Positions 1-6,117 of a DNA stretch of 8,727 bases are shown piece after piece. The position numbers were made by a program, and so were the translations under genes. Each line of letters starts with the position of its first letter. Position 1 is the stretch's first letter. This stretch comes from Yoonia sp. Lineage in GTDB: Bacteria; Pseudomonadota; Alphaproteobacteria; Rhodobacterales; Rhodobacteraceae. Location: assembly GCA_028822885.1 (NCBI GenBank), contig JAPKCP010000136.1:1-8727 (forward strand), read 5' to 3'. Under the pieces are notes generated by a model that saw only the letters and a list, made by a program, of their open reading frames with translations, searched no databases and had not been told where the DNA came from.

Positions 1-842
1 CGGCCCGGATTGGTGCCGTTGATCACTGCGCCAAGTTGGGCGACGTCAGCTTCGCTGATCAGACCTTCGGCGATAGCGTGCTGTGCCTCACCGATAGAAA
101 TGGACTGTGCAACTTCGTCGGTAAAGACCGTCGCACGGGCGAGCAACGCAGTCTCGACCTCCTGTTTGCCTTTTGTATCGGTGCCCATGCAGGCGATGTG
201 TGTGCCGGGCGCGATGTGGTTTGCCATAACAGTCGGCGCGAAGGTGGAAGTGATTGAAATCACGACATCCGCCTCAACCATACCCTCAAGCGGGACGGCT
301 TCAAACGGCACGCCTGCTTCGTTCGCTACCTTTTCGATGTTGGGCAGCATATCGGGATGGTAGTTCCAGCCGATGACCTTTTCGAACTGGCGTTGCTCTA
401 ACGCGGCGCGCAGTTGGAATGTCGCTTGGTGGCCGGCACCGATCATGCCCATGACTTTTGCGTCTTTCCGGGCAAGGTGTTTGATCGACACAGATGACGC
501 AGCCGCCGTGCGCAATGCCGTCAGATAGTTACCGCCTACCATCGCCGAGACTTTGCCAGTGTCAGGATCAAACAGAAACACCGTAGACTGGTGGTTGATC
601 AACTGCCGTTTTTCAAGGTTGTGTGGCCAGTAGCCGCCCGCCTTAAGACCGAGTGTTAACCCTTTGCCATCAAATCCGCCTTTGAACCCGTACAAAGCAT
701 CCTCGTGGCCGATAGCTTCGCGGATCACTGGGAAATTATACGCATCACCCGCCGCCATAGCCGCGAATACTTTTTCAACCGCGTCAAAGGACGCATCACG
801 GGTCAGCAGGTCTGCAATTTCGCGCTCTGGGACGATCAACAT
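1..842 (-). CDS. bhcD: Iminosuccinate reductase BhcD (partial, 3' end outside window)
   Basis: Ornithine cyclodeaminase/mu-crystallin family protein, read on the minus strand from an ATG at 842 without a stop to the window edge: 280 full codons plus two bases. In the BHAC this cytoplasmic enzyme reduces iminosuccinate to L-aspartate with NAD(P)H. Visible features are the N-terminal MLIVPEREIADLL, a lysine in LGLKAGG (about residue 67) at the place of the family's active-site lysine, the Rossmann loop MIGAGHQA (133-140), a second conserved stretch SITSTFAP (196-203) and GEAQHAI (251-257). Family members are about 310-330 residues, so roughly 40 C-terminal residues are missing. An AAAGAG sequence 7 nt upstream supports the start; the ATG at 858 is out of frame. 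It is the last of the bhcABCD genes, 105 nt after bhcC. The specific function rests on the neighbours; the family alone would also allow ornithine cyclodeaminase or alanine dehydrogenase. Confidence 0.93.
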   Translation of the reverse strand, partial: MLIVPEREIADLLTRDASFDAVEKVFAAMAAGDAYNFPVIREAIGHEDALYGFKGGFDGKGLTLGLKAGGYWPHNLEKRQLINHQSTVFLFDPDTGKVSAMVGGNYLTALRTAAASSVSIKHLARKDAKVMGMIGAGHQATFQLRAALEQRQFEKVIGWNYHPDMLPNIEKVANEAGVPFEAVPLEGMVEADVVISITSTFAPTVMANHIAPGTHIACMGTDTKGKQEVETALLARATVFTDEVAQSISIGEAQHAIAEGLISEADVAQLGAVINGTNPG

Positions 843-871
843 GGGTGGGCTCTTTCATCTTAAAATTTCGT

Positions 872-914
872 GCGCCCGTATGCTGACCAAGGGGTGGCCA
901 CCGCATACGGACGT
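872..914 (-). promoter_or_regulatory. Intercistronic RNA hairpin 2 (bhcC-bhcD)
   Basis: CCGTATGC (876-883) and GCATACGG (903-910) are a perfect 8-bp inverted repeat around a 19-nt loop. Beyond one mismatch the stem extends by two more pairs and a wobble (872-874 with 912-914). The loop itself contains the palindrome GGTGGCCACC (893-902). The hairpin ends about 30 nt before the bhcD start. Only a weak AAATTTT follows some 6-8 nt later, so any termination would be partial. It may tune bhcD level relative to bhcABC. Confidence 0.55.
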
Positions 915-917
915 CAT

Positions 918-938
918 CGTCTAGCCTCTGGCCAGACG
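918..938 (-). promoter_or_regulatory. Intercistronic RNA hairpin 1 (bhcC-bhcD)
   Basis: On the minus-strand transcript, CGTCTGGCC and GGCTAGACG form a 9-bp stem with one G-U pair around a 3-nt AGA loop, beginning about 10 nt after the bhcC stop codon. No T-tract follows, so it does not look like an intrinsic terminator. An mRNA-stabilising or processing element at the bhcC 3' end is a reasonable inference. The structure is seen by hand pairing only. Confidence 0.55.
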
Positions 939-947
939 CCCTTAGTC

Positions 948-2114
948 TTAGTAGGCTTTGCCGCGTGCGGACACTGGCCATACTGTTTCGACCTTGCCGT
1001 TGCGCACACCGACATACCAGTCGTGCACGTTGCAGGTTGGGTCGCAGTGACCGGGGACCAGTTTCAGCGTGTCGTTCACTTTCAGAACGCCGTCTGGGTC
1101 TGCAACAACGCCGTGTTCATCTGAACATTTGACGTATTCTACTTTGTCGGTACGCCCGAAGACTGTTGGCAAACCGCTATCGACAGATTGGGCTTTCAGG
1201 CCTGCATCCACGATCGCTTTGTCAGCCTTTGCGTGTGACATGACTGTGGTTAAAATGAAAAGCGCATTTTCCCATTCGCCTTGGTCGATGCGCTTGCCTT
1301 CTTTATCAAGGATACGGCCATAGTCGGCGTCCATGAACGCATAAGACCCGCACTGCAATTCGTTGAAAACGTTCGAATTACTTTCAAAGTAATATGATCC
1401 AGTCCCACCACCGCCGACGATGTCGCACTCAAGACCTTGAGATTTAAGACCCGTGATTGCGTCTTCAACCTGACCGATTGCGATGGCTGTTTTGGCCTCA
1501 CGATCAGCGTAGCTGTCCATGTGCTGCATTGCACCTTGGTAAGCTTGGATGCCTGCGAACTTGAGGCCGTCAGCCGCATCGATCAACTTGGCGATGTTCA
1601 CAACATCTTGGGTCGTCGACACACCACAGCGACCTGCGCCGCAGTCGATTTCAACGATACATTCGATCTGCGTGCCGTGCTTGACCGCAGCGGCCGACAA
1701 GTCAGCGACGTTTGCAGGATCATCAACACAACACAAAACACGTGCGCCAAGCTTTGGCATACGGGCAAGGCGGTCAATCTTGGCAGGCGCTGTGACTTGG
1801 TTGGACACCATCACGTCCTTGATGCCACCGCGTGCGAACACTTCGGCTTCGGACACTTTTTGACAGCAAACGCCAACAGCGCCGCCGAGTTGTTCCTGCA
1901 GCTTCGCGACATCAACGGATTTGTGCATTTTACCGTGAACGCGGTGACGCATGCCGTGCGCCTTTGCGTAGTCGCCCATCTTTTTGATGTTGCGCTCAAG
2001 TGCGTCCAGATCAAGCACAAGGCATGGTGTTTGGATGTCCGCCTCGTCCATGCCGGGCTTGGCAGGGATGTCGTATCCAACTTCAAATTCTTCAAATTTC
2101 ACGTGGGTGTTCAT
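948..2114 (-). CDS. bhcC: (2R,3S)-beta-hydroxyaspartate aldolase BhcC
   Basis: A 388-residue PLP enzyme of the D-threonine aldolase/D-serine dehydratase-like fold-type III family. It condenses glycine with glyoxylate to (2R,3S)-beta-hydroxyaspartate, the carbon-carbon bond-forming step of the BHAC. HRVHGKMHKS (57-66) matches the family PLP-lysine motif, with K62 the likely Schiff-base residue. Other family marks are CGAGRCGV (158-165), the glycine run IVGGGGTGSY (232-241) for the PLP phosphate, and PGHCDPT (354-360), where H356 and D358 match the divalent-metal ligands of D-threonine aldolase. The start at 2114 is preferred to an in-frame ATG at 2162, because the latter lies inside bhcB while AGAGGG sits 8 nt before 2114. 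The gene starts 13 nt after the bhcB stop, so translation is probably coupled. The family assignment is firm; the substrate assignment rests on the cluster. Confidence 0.95.
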   Translation of the reverse strand: MNTHVKFEEFEVGYDIPAKPGMDEADIQTPCLVLDLDALERNIKKMGDYAKAHGMRHRVHGKMHKSVDVAKLQEQLGGAVGVCCQKVSEAEVFARGGIKDVMVSNQVTAPAKIDRLARMPKLGARVLCCVDDPANVADLSAAAVKHGTQIECIVEIDCGAGRCGVSTTQDVVNIAKLIDAADGLKFAGIQAYQGAMQHMDSYADREAKTAIAIGQVEDAITGLKSQGLECDIVGGGGTGSYYFESNSNVFNELQCGSYAFMDADYGRILDKEGKRIDQGEWENALFILTTVMSHAKADKAIVDAGLKAQSVDSGLPTVFGRTDKVEYVKCSDEHGVVADPDGVLKVNDTLKLVPGHCDPTCNVHDWYVGVRNGKVETVWPVSARGKAY

Positions 2115-2127
2115 AGTCTTATCCCTC

Positions 2128-3078
2128 TCATTTAATCCAAGGCAGCGTGTCGAGATCGACATTGCCGCCAGTTATGATGACGCCAACCCGCTTACCCGCG
2201 AACCGGTCTTTGTTATTGATGATGGTGGCCAGTGGCACAGCACAGCTGGCCTCGATCACGATTTTCATGCGCTGCCATGTCAGCTTCATCGCAGCGACGA
2301 TTTCCTCCTCGGATGCAGTTAAGATGTCGGTCACGTGGTTAGAAACGAAGTGCCACGTCAGGTCCTTGAGCGGAACTTTGAGGCCATCAGCAATCGTGTT
2401 AGGCGCATCATCTGCAATGATGTAACCTGCCTTGAAGCTGCGATAGGCGTCGTCAGCCTGTTCCGGCTCGGACGCAATGATCTGCACCTCTGGTGCGATG
2501 TTGGACAATGTCAGACAAGTGCCTGAAATCATGCCGCCGCCGCCAATCGGGGCTACAACCATATCCAAACCGTCAGTTTGTTCCATGAGTTCACGGCTAC
2601 AGGTACCCTGACCAGCGATAACGCGTGGGTCGTTGTAAGGATGCACAAAGTTGCCACCAGTTGCGGCCTGCACTTCAGCAAATACTGCCTCGCGGGATGT
2701 GGTTGACGGCTCACATTCAGTGATGATGCCGCCATATCCTTTGACCGCGTCCTTTTTTGCCTGCGGTGCTGTCCGCGGCATCACGACGTTACAAGGAATA
2801 CCGCGACGACCTGCTGCATAAGACAATGACAGGGCGTGGTTGCCGGACGAGTGGGTGCAGACGCCGTTACGGGCCTCTTCATCGCTCAACCCGAACACCG
2901 CATTTGATGCGCCCCGCACCTTAAATGCACCAGCTTTCTGGAAGTTCTCACATTTGAAAAATAACTGCGCGCCTGTCAGATCGTTTAGGTACGACGATGT
3001 CAGTACGGGTGTTTGGTGGATGTAAGGTTTGATGCGTGCGTGGGCAGCCAGCATGTCTTCGTATGTTGGAATATACAT
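2128..3078 (-). CDS. bhcB: beta-hydroxyaspartate dehydratase BhcB
   Basis: A 316-residue fold-type II PLP enzyme of the serine/threonine dehydratase family. It removes water from (2R,3S)-beta-hydroxyaspartate to give iminosuccinate. Motifs in order: AFKVRGAS (51-58) with PLP lysine K53, the substrate loop THSSGNHA (75-82), the phosphate-binding GGGGM (179-183), and TGGNVD (303-308) near the end. The length equals single-domain serine/threonine dehydratases, without an ACT regulatory domain. An ATG at 3093 would overlap the bhcA stop as ATGA but has no ribosome-binding site. The chosen ATG at 3078 has AAGGA 7 nt upstream and gives the N-terminus MYIPTYEDML. It sits 11 nt after bhcA and 13 nt before bhcC. 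Without this context it would be called a threo-3-hydroxyaspartate ammonia-lyase or threonine dehydratase; the bhc cluster favours BhcB. Confidence 0.94.
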   Translation of the reverse strand: MYIPTYEDMLAAHARIKPYIHQTPVLTSSYLNDLTGAQLFFKCENFQKAGAFKVRGASNAVFGLSDEEARNGVCTHSSGNHALSLSYAAGRRGIPCNVVMPRTAPQAKKDAVKGYGGIITECEPSTTSREAVFAEVQAATGGNFVHPYNDPRVIAGQGTCSRELMEQTDGLDMVVAPIGGGGMISGTCLTLSNIAPEVQIIASEPEQADDAYRSFKAGYIIADDAPNTIADGLKVPLKDLTWHFVSNHVTDILTASEEEIVAAMKLTWQRMKIVIEASCAVPLATIINNKDRFAGKRVGVIITGGNVDLDTLPWIK

Positions 3079-3085
3079 CGTCGCG

Positions 3086-3090
3086 TCCTT
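3086..3090 (-). promoter_or_regulatory. Ribosome-binding site deciding the bhcB start
   Basis: AAGGA on the minus strand lies 7 nt before the ATG at 3078 and downstream of the competing ATG at 3093, which it therefore cannot serve. It overlaps the first base of the bhcA stop codon region, consistent with coupled translation. Confidence 0.65.
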
Positions 3091-4271
3091 CATGATGCAG
3101 CGTTAGCTTTGTGCGTGCGGTAATAATCCTGCGCTGCCGCTACACCCGAGCCAAGTTTGATTTCGAGACCAAGGTCGACCATACACATTTCAGCAGTCGC
3201 AATGCCGCTAAGGGTCATAACATCCGTGAGGCTACCAAGGTGACCAATGCGAAACACTTTTCCAGCAACCTCACCTAAACCCACACCAAAAGCTACCCCG
3301 TACGTGTCGGCAGCATGTGTGACGATGCTCGTGGCGTTAAATCCTTCAGGGGTGCAAATCGCGCTTACCGTATCCGAATATACGTCTGGGCTGGCGGCGC
3401 ACAACTTGAGGCCCCACGCATCCACTGCAGCACGCACACCACTGGCAATGCGTGTATGGCGGGCAAAGACGTTCTCAAGACCTTCTTTGAGTAGCATATC
3501 GCAAGCGACATTCAGACCATTCAACAATCCCACGGCGGGGGTATAAGGATATGCATTGTTGTCGTACCCTTTGGCCATATCGTGCACGTCAAAGAATGTG
3601 CGGGGTAGGGTGCCTGTCTTGGTGGCAGCCATCGCCTTTTCGCTGAACCCAACGATCGCCAGACCAGCAGGCAACATAAAGCCCTTTTGCGACCCGGCAA
3701 CAGCAACATCTACGCCCCAGTCGTCGAACCGAAAGTCCATTGACCCGATCGAAGATACACCATCGACAAACAACATCGCTGGGTGGTTTGCAGCGTTCAG
3801 TGCGGCACGCACGGCTGCGATGTCAGACTTCACACCAGTGGCTGTTTCATTATGTGTGGCTAAGACCGCTTTGATCTTATGTGATTTGTCTGCAGTCAGG
3901 ATTTCTTCGTAACGATCCGCCGGGAGGCCGTGACCCCATGGCGTTTCGACAACTTGAACCTCTAGGCCATGACGCTGGCACATATCAATCCAGCGGTGTG
4001 AGAACATGCCGTTGCGGGCAGCAAGGACGCCGTCGCCTGCGCTGAGACAGTTAGTAAGTGCTGTTTCCCAACCGCCAGTACCGGTCGATGGGAAAATAAA
4101 CACCTCAGCAGTTTCGCTTTTCAAGATTTCTTGAACACCTGCACGGGCAGGATGCAGAATTTGACCAAACAGTGGTGAGCGGTGGTCAATTGTGGGCATG
4201 TCGCAGGCTTTGCGCAGGACCTCGGGGATATTCGTTGGCCCCGGAATGAAAACTGGGTTTTGAAAACTCAT
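3090..4271 (-). CDS. bhcA: L-aspartate-glyoxylate aminotransferase BhcA
   Basis: A 393-residue class V, fold-type I PLP aminotransferase of the serine/alanine-glyoxylate aminotransferase group. In the BHAC it transfers the amino group of L-aspartate to glyoxylate, giving oxaloacetate for central metabolism and glycine for the next round. Visible are the N-terminal PVFIPGPTNIPEVL, STGTGGWE (62-69) for PLP phosphate, FVDGVSS (168-174) with D170 facing the pyridine nitrogen, and GSQKGFMLP (193-201) with Schiff-base lysine K196. RIGHLG (341-346) carries the usual carboxylate-binding arginine. The ATG at 4271 has AAGGAG with 6-nt spacing; the ATG at 4277 directly abuts that sequence and cannot use it. 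It is the first gene of the operon and divergent from bhcR. By sequence alone it would read as serine-glyoxylate aminotransferase; the bhcBCD neighbours point to aspartate as donor. Confidence 0.95.
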   Translation of the reverse strand: MSFQNPVFIPGPTNIPEVLRKACDMPTIDHRSPLFGQILHPARAGVQEILKSETAEVFIFPSTGTGGWETALTNCLSAGDGVLAARNGMFSHRWIDMCQRHGLEVQVVETPWGHGLPADRYEEILTADKSHKIKAVLATHNETATGVKSDIAAVRAALNAANHPAMLFVDGVSSIGSMDFRFDDWGVDVAVAGSQKGFMLPAGLAIVGFSEKAMAATKTGTLPRTFFDVHDMAKGYDNNAYPYTPAVGLLNGLNVACDMLLKEGLENVFARHTRIASGVRAAVDAWGLKLCAASPDVYSDTVSAICTPEGFNATSIVTHAADTYGVAFGVGLGEVAGKVFRIGHLGSLTDVMTLSGIATAEMCMVDLGLEIKLGSGVAAAQDYYRTHKANAAS

Positions 4272-4277
4272 GACCAT

Positions 4278-4283
4278 CTCCTT
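4278..4283 (-). promoter_or_regulatory. Ribosome-binding site deciding the bhcA start
   Basis: A consensus AAGGAG on the minus strand, 6 nt before the ATG at 4271 and with zero spacing to the ATG at 4277. It fixes the shorter start, beginning MSFQNP. Confidence 0.7.
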
Positions 4284-4364
4284 ATTGTTGAGACCCGTCT
4301 AAAGTAGCTGAGGACGAAGAGATATTTTTTTGAAATCATTTTTTAAACTCAACTACGCTCAAAA

Positions 4365-4393
4365 AATATAGCCTTGTCAGACTGTTGTGTTTT
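4365..4393 (-). promoter_or_regulatory. Candidate bhcA promoter
   Basis: Reading the minus strand, TATATT (4370-4365) matches 5 of 6 bases of the -10 consensus. The -35 position at 17-nt spacing (AAAACA, 4393-4388) is poor, as expected for an activator-dependent promoter. The predicted start near 4358 gives an 87-nt leader. The palindrome centred at 4399 would then lie near -41, overlapping the -35. A second option uses TTGAGT (4352-4347) with an AAAAAT -10 at 4329-4324. The sequence cannot separate the two. Confidence 0.35.
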
Positions 4394-4402
4394 TCATAAT
4401 AT
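4374..4402 (+). promoter_or_regulatory. Candidate bhcR promoter
   Basis: TTGTCA (4374-4379) is a good -35 element. It is followed by CATAAT (4395-4400) at 15-nt spacing or TAATAT (4397-4402) at 17-nt spacing. The predicted start is about 4407-4409, giving a leader of under 30 nt. The -10 lies inside the inverted repeat at 4391-4407, so a bound regulator would block it. Confidence 0.45.
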
Positions 4403-4416
4403 GAAAATGTATTTCA
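4391..4416. promoter_or_regulatory. Candidate BhcR (IclR-type) operator
   Basis: TTTTCAT-AAT-ATGAAAA (4391-4407) is a perfect 7-bp inverted repeat. Its right arm is reused in TGAAAATGTATTTCA (4402-4416), a 15-mer with 5-bp arms that resembles the IclR operator pattern TGGAAATNATTTCCA. There are thus three alternating half-sites with a TGAAA/TTTCA core. The position between bhcA and the divergent IclR-family gene makes BhcR the natural ligand; binding itself is inferred. Confidence 0.5.
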
Positions 4417-4435
4417 AGATTTAAATGAGGCGTTT

Positions 4436-5284
4436 ATGGAATCCCAAGAAAGTGATAAATTTGGAACCCGTAAGGCACGTGGGCGACCACGCGGTTGGGA
4501 TGACAAAACAGCCCAGAATACGATTAAATCCCTTGATCGGGCGATGGAGGTGTTTGAATTTCTGAGCGAAGCACAGGGAAAAGCACTGACCACGATTGCG
4601 ACGGACATGGGGCAATCACCTGCAACGGTCTACCGCATCCTTGTTACGCTAGAGGGGCGTGGGCTTGTTGAGTTCGACCCTGTGGAACAGCTTTGGCACA
4701 TTGGTCCGCAAGCCTTTGTGATTGGCGCGCGTTTTTTGCGACGGACCAGCCTTGTTGATCGCGCCCGCCCAATCATGCGCAAACTGATGGAACAAACAGG
4801 TGAAACAGCGAACCTTGGGATTGAGAAGGAAGGTCAGGTTCTTTTCTTAAGCCAAGTTGAAACACATGCGACCATCAGGGCTTTCTTTCCGCCGGGGACT
4901 TTATCGGCGATGCATGCGTCAGGCATTGGCAAGGCGCTCTTGTCACAAATGGATGAGGATCGGCTGACGCGCACGCTCGCAGGTCAAAACCTTGCTGCGT
5001 TTACGGAATTCACGATCACCGATGTTGAGGCGTTCAAGAGCGAGATTCATCAAATTCAGTCAAAGGGATTTGCCGTCGACGGTGAGGAAAAGAACCTTGG
5101 TATGCGCTGTATCGCGGCACCAGTGTTTGATGTGAACAATGAGGTCGTCGCAGGTATTTCCGTGTCAGGCCCGACAAGCCGGGTGGGGCTTGAGGATATT
5201 GATCGCCTGAGCGGCGCCGTTATGGCTGCTGCTCAAGCGTTGAGTATCGCGATTGGCGGAAAATCACCCGAAGTGTTGCCCTAG
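4436..5284 (+). CDS. bhcR: IclR-family transcriptional regulator BhcR
   Basis: A 282-residue IclR-type regulator. An N-terminal basic segment, KARGRPRGW (13-21), precedes the winged helix-turn-helix (about 29-80; recognition region QSPATVYRILVTLEGRGLV). A C-terminal effector domain follows (about 105-272), with family motifs such as ASGIGKALL (161-169), GEEKNLGMRCIAAPVFD (216-232) and AGISVSGP (239-246). GAGG 7 nt before the ATG supports the start. Divergent placement next to bhcA indicates it controls the BHAC genes. In Paracoccus the homologue is known to bind the bhc promoter and to respond to glyoxylate; the same is inferred here. The stop codon TAG shares CTAG (5281-5284) with the stop of convergent allE, leaving no room for a terminator between them. 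The basic arm resembles an AT-hook core and would suit the AT-rich intergenic target. Confidence 0.93.
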   Translation: MESQESDKFGTRKARGRPRGWDDKTAQNTIKSLDRAMEVFEFLSEAQGKALTTIATDMGQSPATVYRILVTLEGRGLVEFDPVEQLWHIGPQAFVIGARFLRRTSLVDRARPIMRKLMEQTGETANLGIEKEGQVLFLSQVETHATIRAFFPPGTLSAMHASGIGKALLSQMDEDRLTRTLAGQNLAAFTEFTITDVEAFKSEIHQIQSKGFAVDGEEKNLGMRCIAAPVFDVNNEVVAGISVSGPTSRVGLEDIDRLSGAVMAAAQALSIAIGGKSPEVLP

Positions 5285-6117
5285 GTCGCGCGTGTTAAAG
5301 GGCGAAGGCCCATGTGTCGGTTGACGTCTTTATAGAGCAAATAGCGGAATGGCCCCGGTCCACCTGCGTAACAAGCCTGTGGGCAGAAGGCCCGCAACCA
5401 CATGTAATCGCCTGCTTCGACTTCGACCCAATCGTTGTTGAGCCGATAAACCGCTTTGCCTTCAAGAACGTAAAGCCCGTGTTCCATCACATGCGTTTCA
5501 AGAAACGGAATAACGGCACCGGGTTGGAAGGTCACGATGGTGACATGCATGTCGTGGCGCAGGTCTGTGGGGTCCACAAAGCGGGTGGTGCCCCACTTGC
5601 CATCTGTTTCAGGCATAATCGTGGGTGCGATGTCTTTTTCGTTGGCGATGATCACCTCAGGGTAGGGCAATCCTGCGACGGGTTCATACGCTTTGCGGAC
5701 CCAGTGGAACCGCAGCATGTCGTTTGATGCGTTGTGCAGTGTCCAGTCAGTCGCAGGTGGCAAGAACGCATATCCGCCTTCTTCCAGCGTGTGCGTTGTT
5801 CCGTTGACGGTCAGCGTTGCGGTGCCATCCACGACGAACAGAACACCCTCTGCGCTGGGATCGCTTTCCGGTTTGTCAGAGCCGCCACCGGGGGCCACTT
5901 CCATGATGTATTGCGAAAACGTCTCAGCGAAGCCTGTCAGTGGACGTGCGATGACCCAAAGGCGTGTATTATCCCAGAACGGTAGAAAGCTGGTCACGAT
6001 ATCGCGCATCGTTCCTTTGGGGATCACAGCATATGCATCCGTGAAAATCGCACGATCAGTCAGAAGCTGTTCTTGTGGTGGATGACCACCTGTTGGGGCA
6101 AAATACTTGGCGGACAT
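5281..6117 (-). CDS. allE: (S)-ureidoglycine aminohydrolase (bicupin)
   Basis: A 278-residue double-cupin protein of the UGlyAH/YlbA family. It hydrolyses (S)-ureidoglycine to (S)-ureidoglycolate and ammonia in allantoin/purine breakdown; ureidoglycolate lyase then releases glyoxylate and urea. The first cupin spans about residues 65-140 (VVDGTATLTVNG) and the second about 190-265 (VLEGKAVYRLNN). E207, H209, H213 and Q247 (ETHVMEH and CPQACY) have the 2/4/34 spacing of the Mn ligands E235, H237, H241 and Q275 of the plant enzyme. K263 sits 16 residues further, as the plant substrate-binding lysine does. There is no signal peptide, so it should be cytoplasmic. GGAG 5 nt before the ATG at 6117 supports the start. 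It is convergent with bhcR with a 4-nt overlap. No other allantoin-pathway gene is in the window. Location beside the BHAC suggests its product pathway feeds that cycle. Confidence 0.93.
   Translation of the reverse strand: MSAKYFAPTGGHPPQEQLLTDRAIFTDAYAVIPKGTMRDIVTSFLPFWDNTRLWVIARPLTGFAETFSQYIMEVAPGGGSDKPESDPSAEGVLFVVDGTATLTVNGTTHTLEEGGYAFLPPATDWTLHNASNDMLRFHWVRKAYEPVAGLPYPEVIIANEKDIAPTIMPETDGKWGTTRFVDPTDLRHDMHVTIVTFQPGAVIPFLETHVMEHGLYVLEGKAVYRLNNDWVEVEAGDYMWLRAFCPQACYAGGPGPFRYLLYKDVNRHMGLRPLTRAT

Noticed and set aside
872..938. Intrinsic terminator after bhcC
   Set aside because: Neither stem is followed directly by a T-run, and bhcD must be co-transcribed or have its own promoter, which was not seen.
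796..981. Short minus-strand frame of 61 codons across the bhcC-bhcD gap
   Set aside because: It overlaps the start of bhcD in another frame and spans the hairpins. Its composition is Arg/Pro-rich, typical of a spurious frame.
1437..2135. Open frame of 232 codons on the plus strand opposite bhcC
   Set aside because: It lies entirely antisense to a well-supported gene, its protein is rich in Cys, His and Val without any recognisable motif, and it has no convincing ribosome-binding site.
2115..2162. Longer bhcC start giving 16 extra residues
   Set aside because: The ATG at 2162 lies inside bhcB; the extra residues look unlike the family N-terminus, and the ribosome-binding site serves the ATG at 2114.
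3079..3093. bhcB start overlapping the bhcA stop as ATGA
   Set aside because: It is attractive as a coupling overlap but has no Shine-Dalgarno sequence, whereas AAGGA is correctly spaced for the ATG at 3078. Not fully excluded.
5296..5316. GGGC-GAAG-GCCC short stem near the 3' ends of bhcR and allE as a terminator
   Set aside because: The stem is only 4 bp, lies within allE coding sequence and has no T-tract.
5314..6085. Plus-strand open frames opposite allE
   Set aside because: They mirror the cupin coding sequence, whose metal ligands are intact, and show no family motif.
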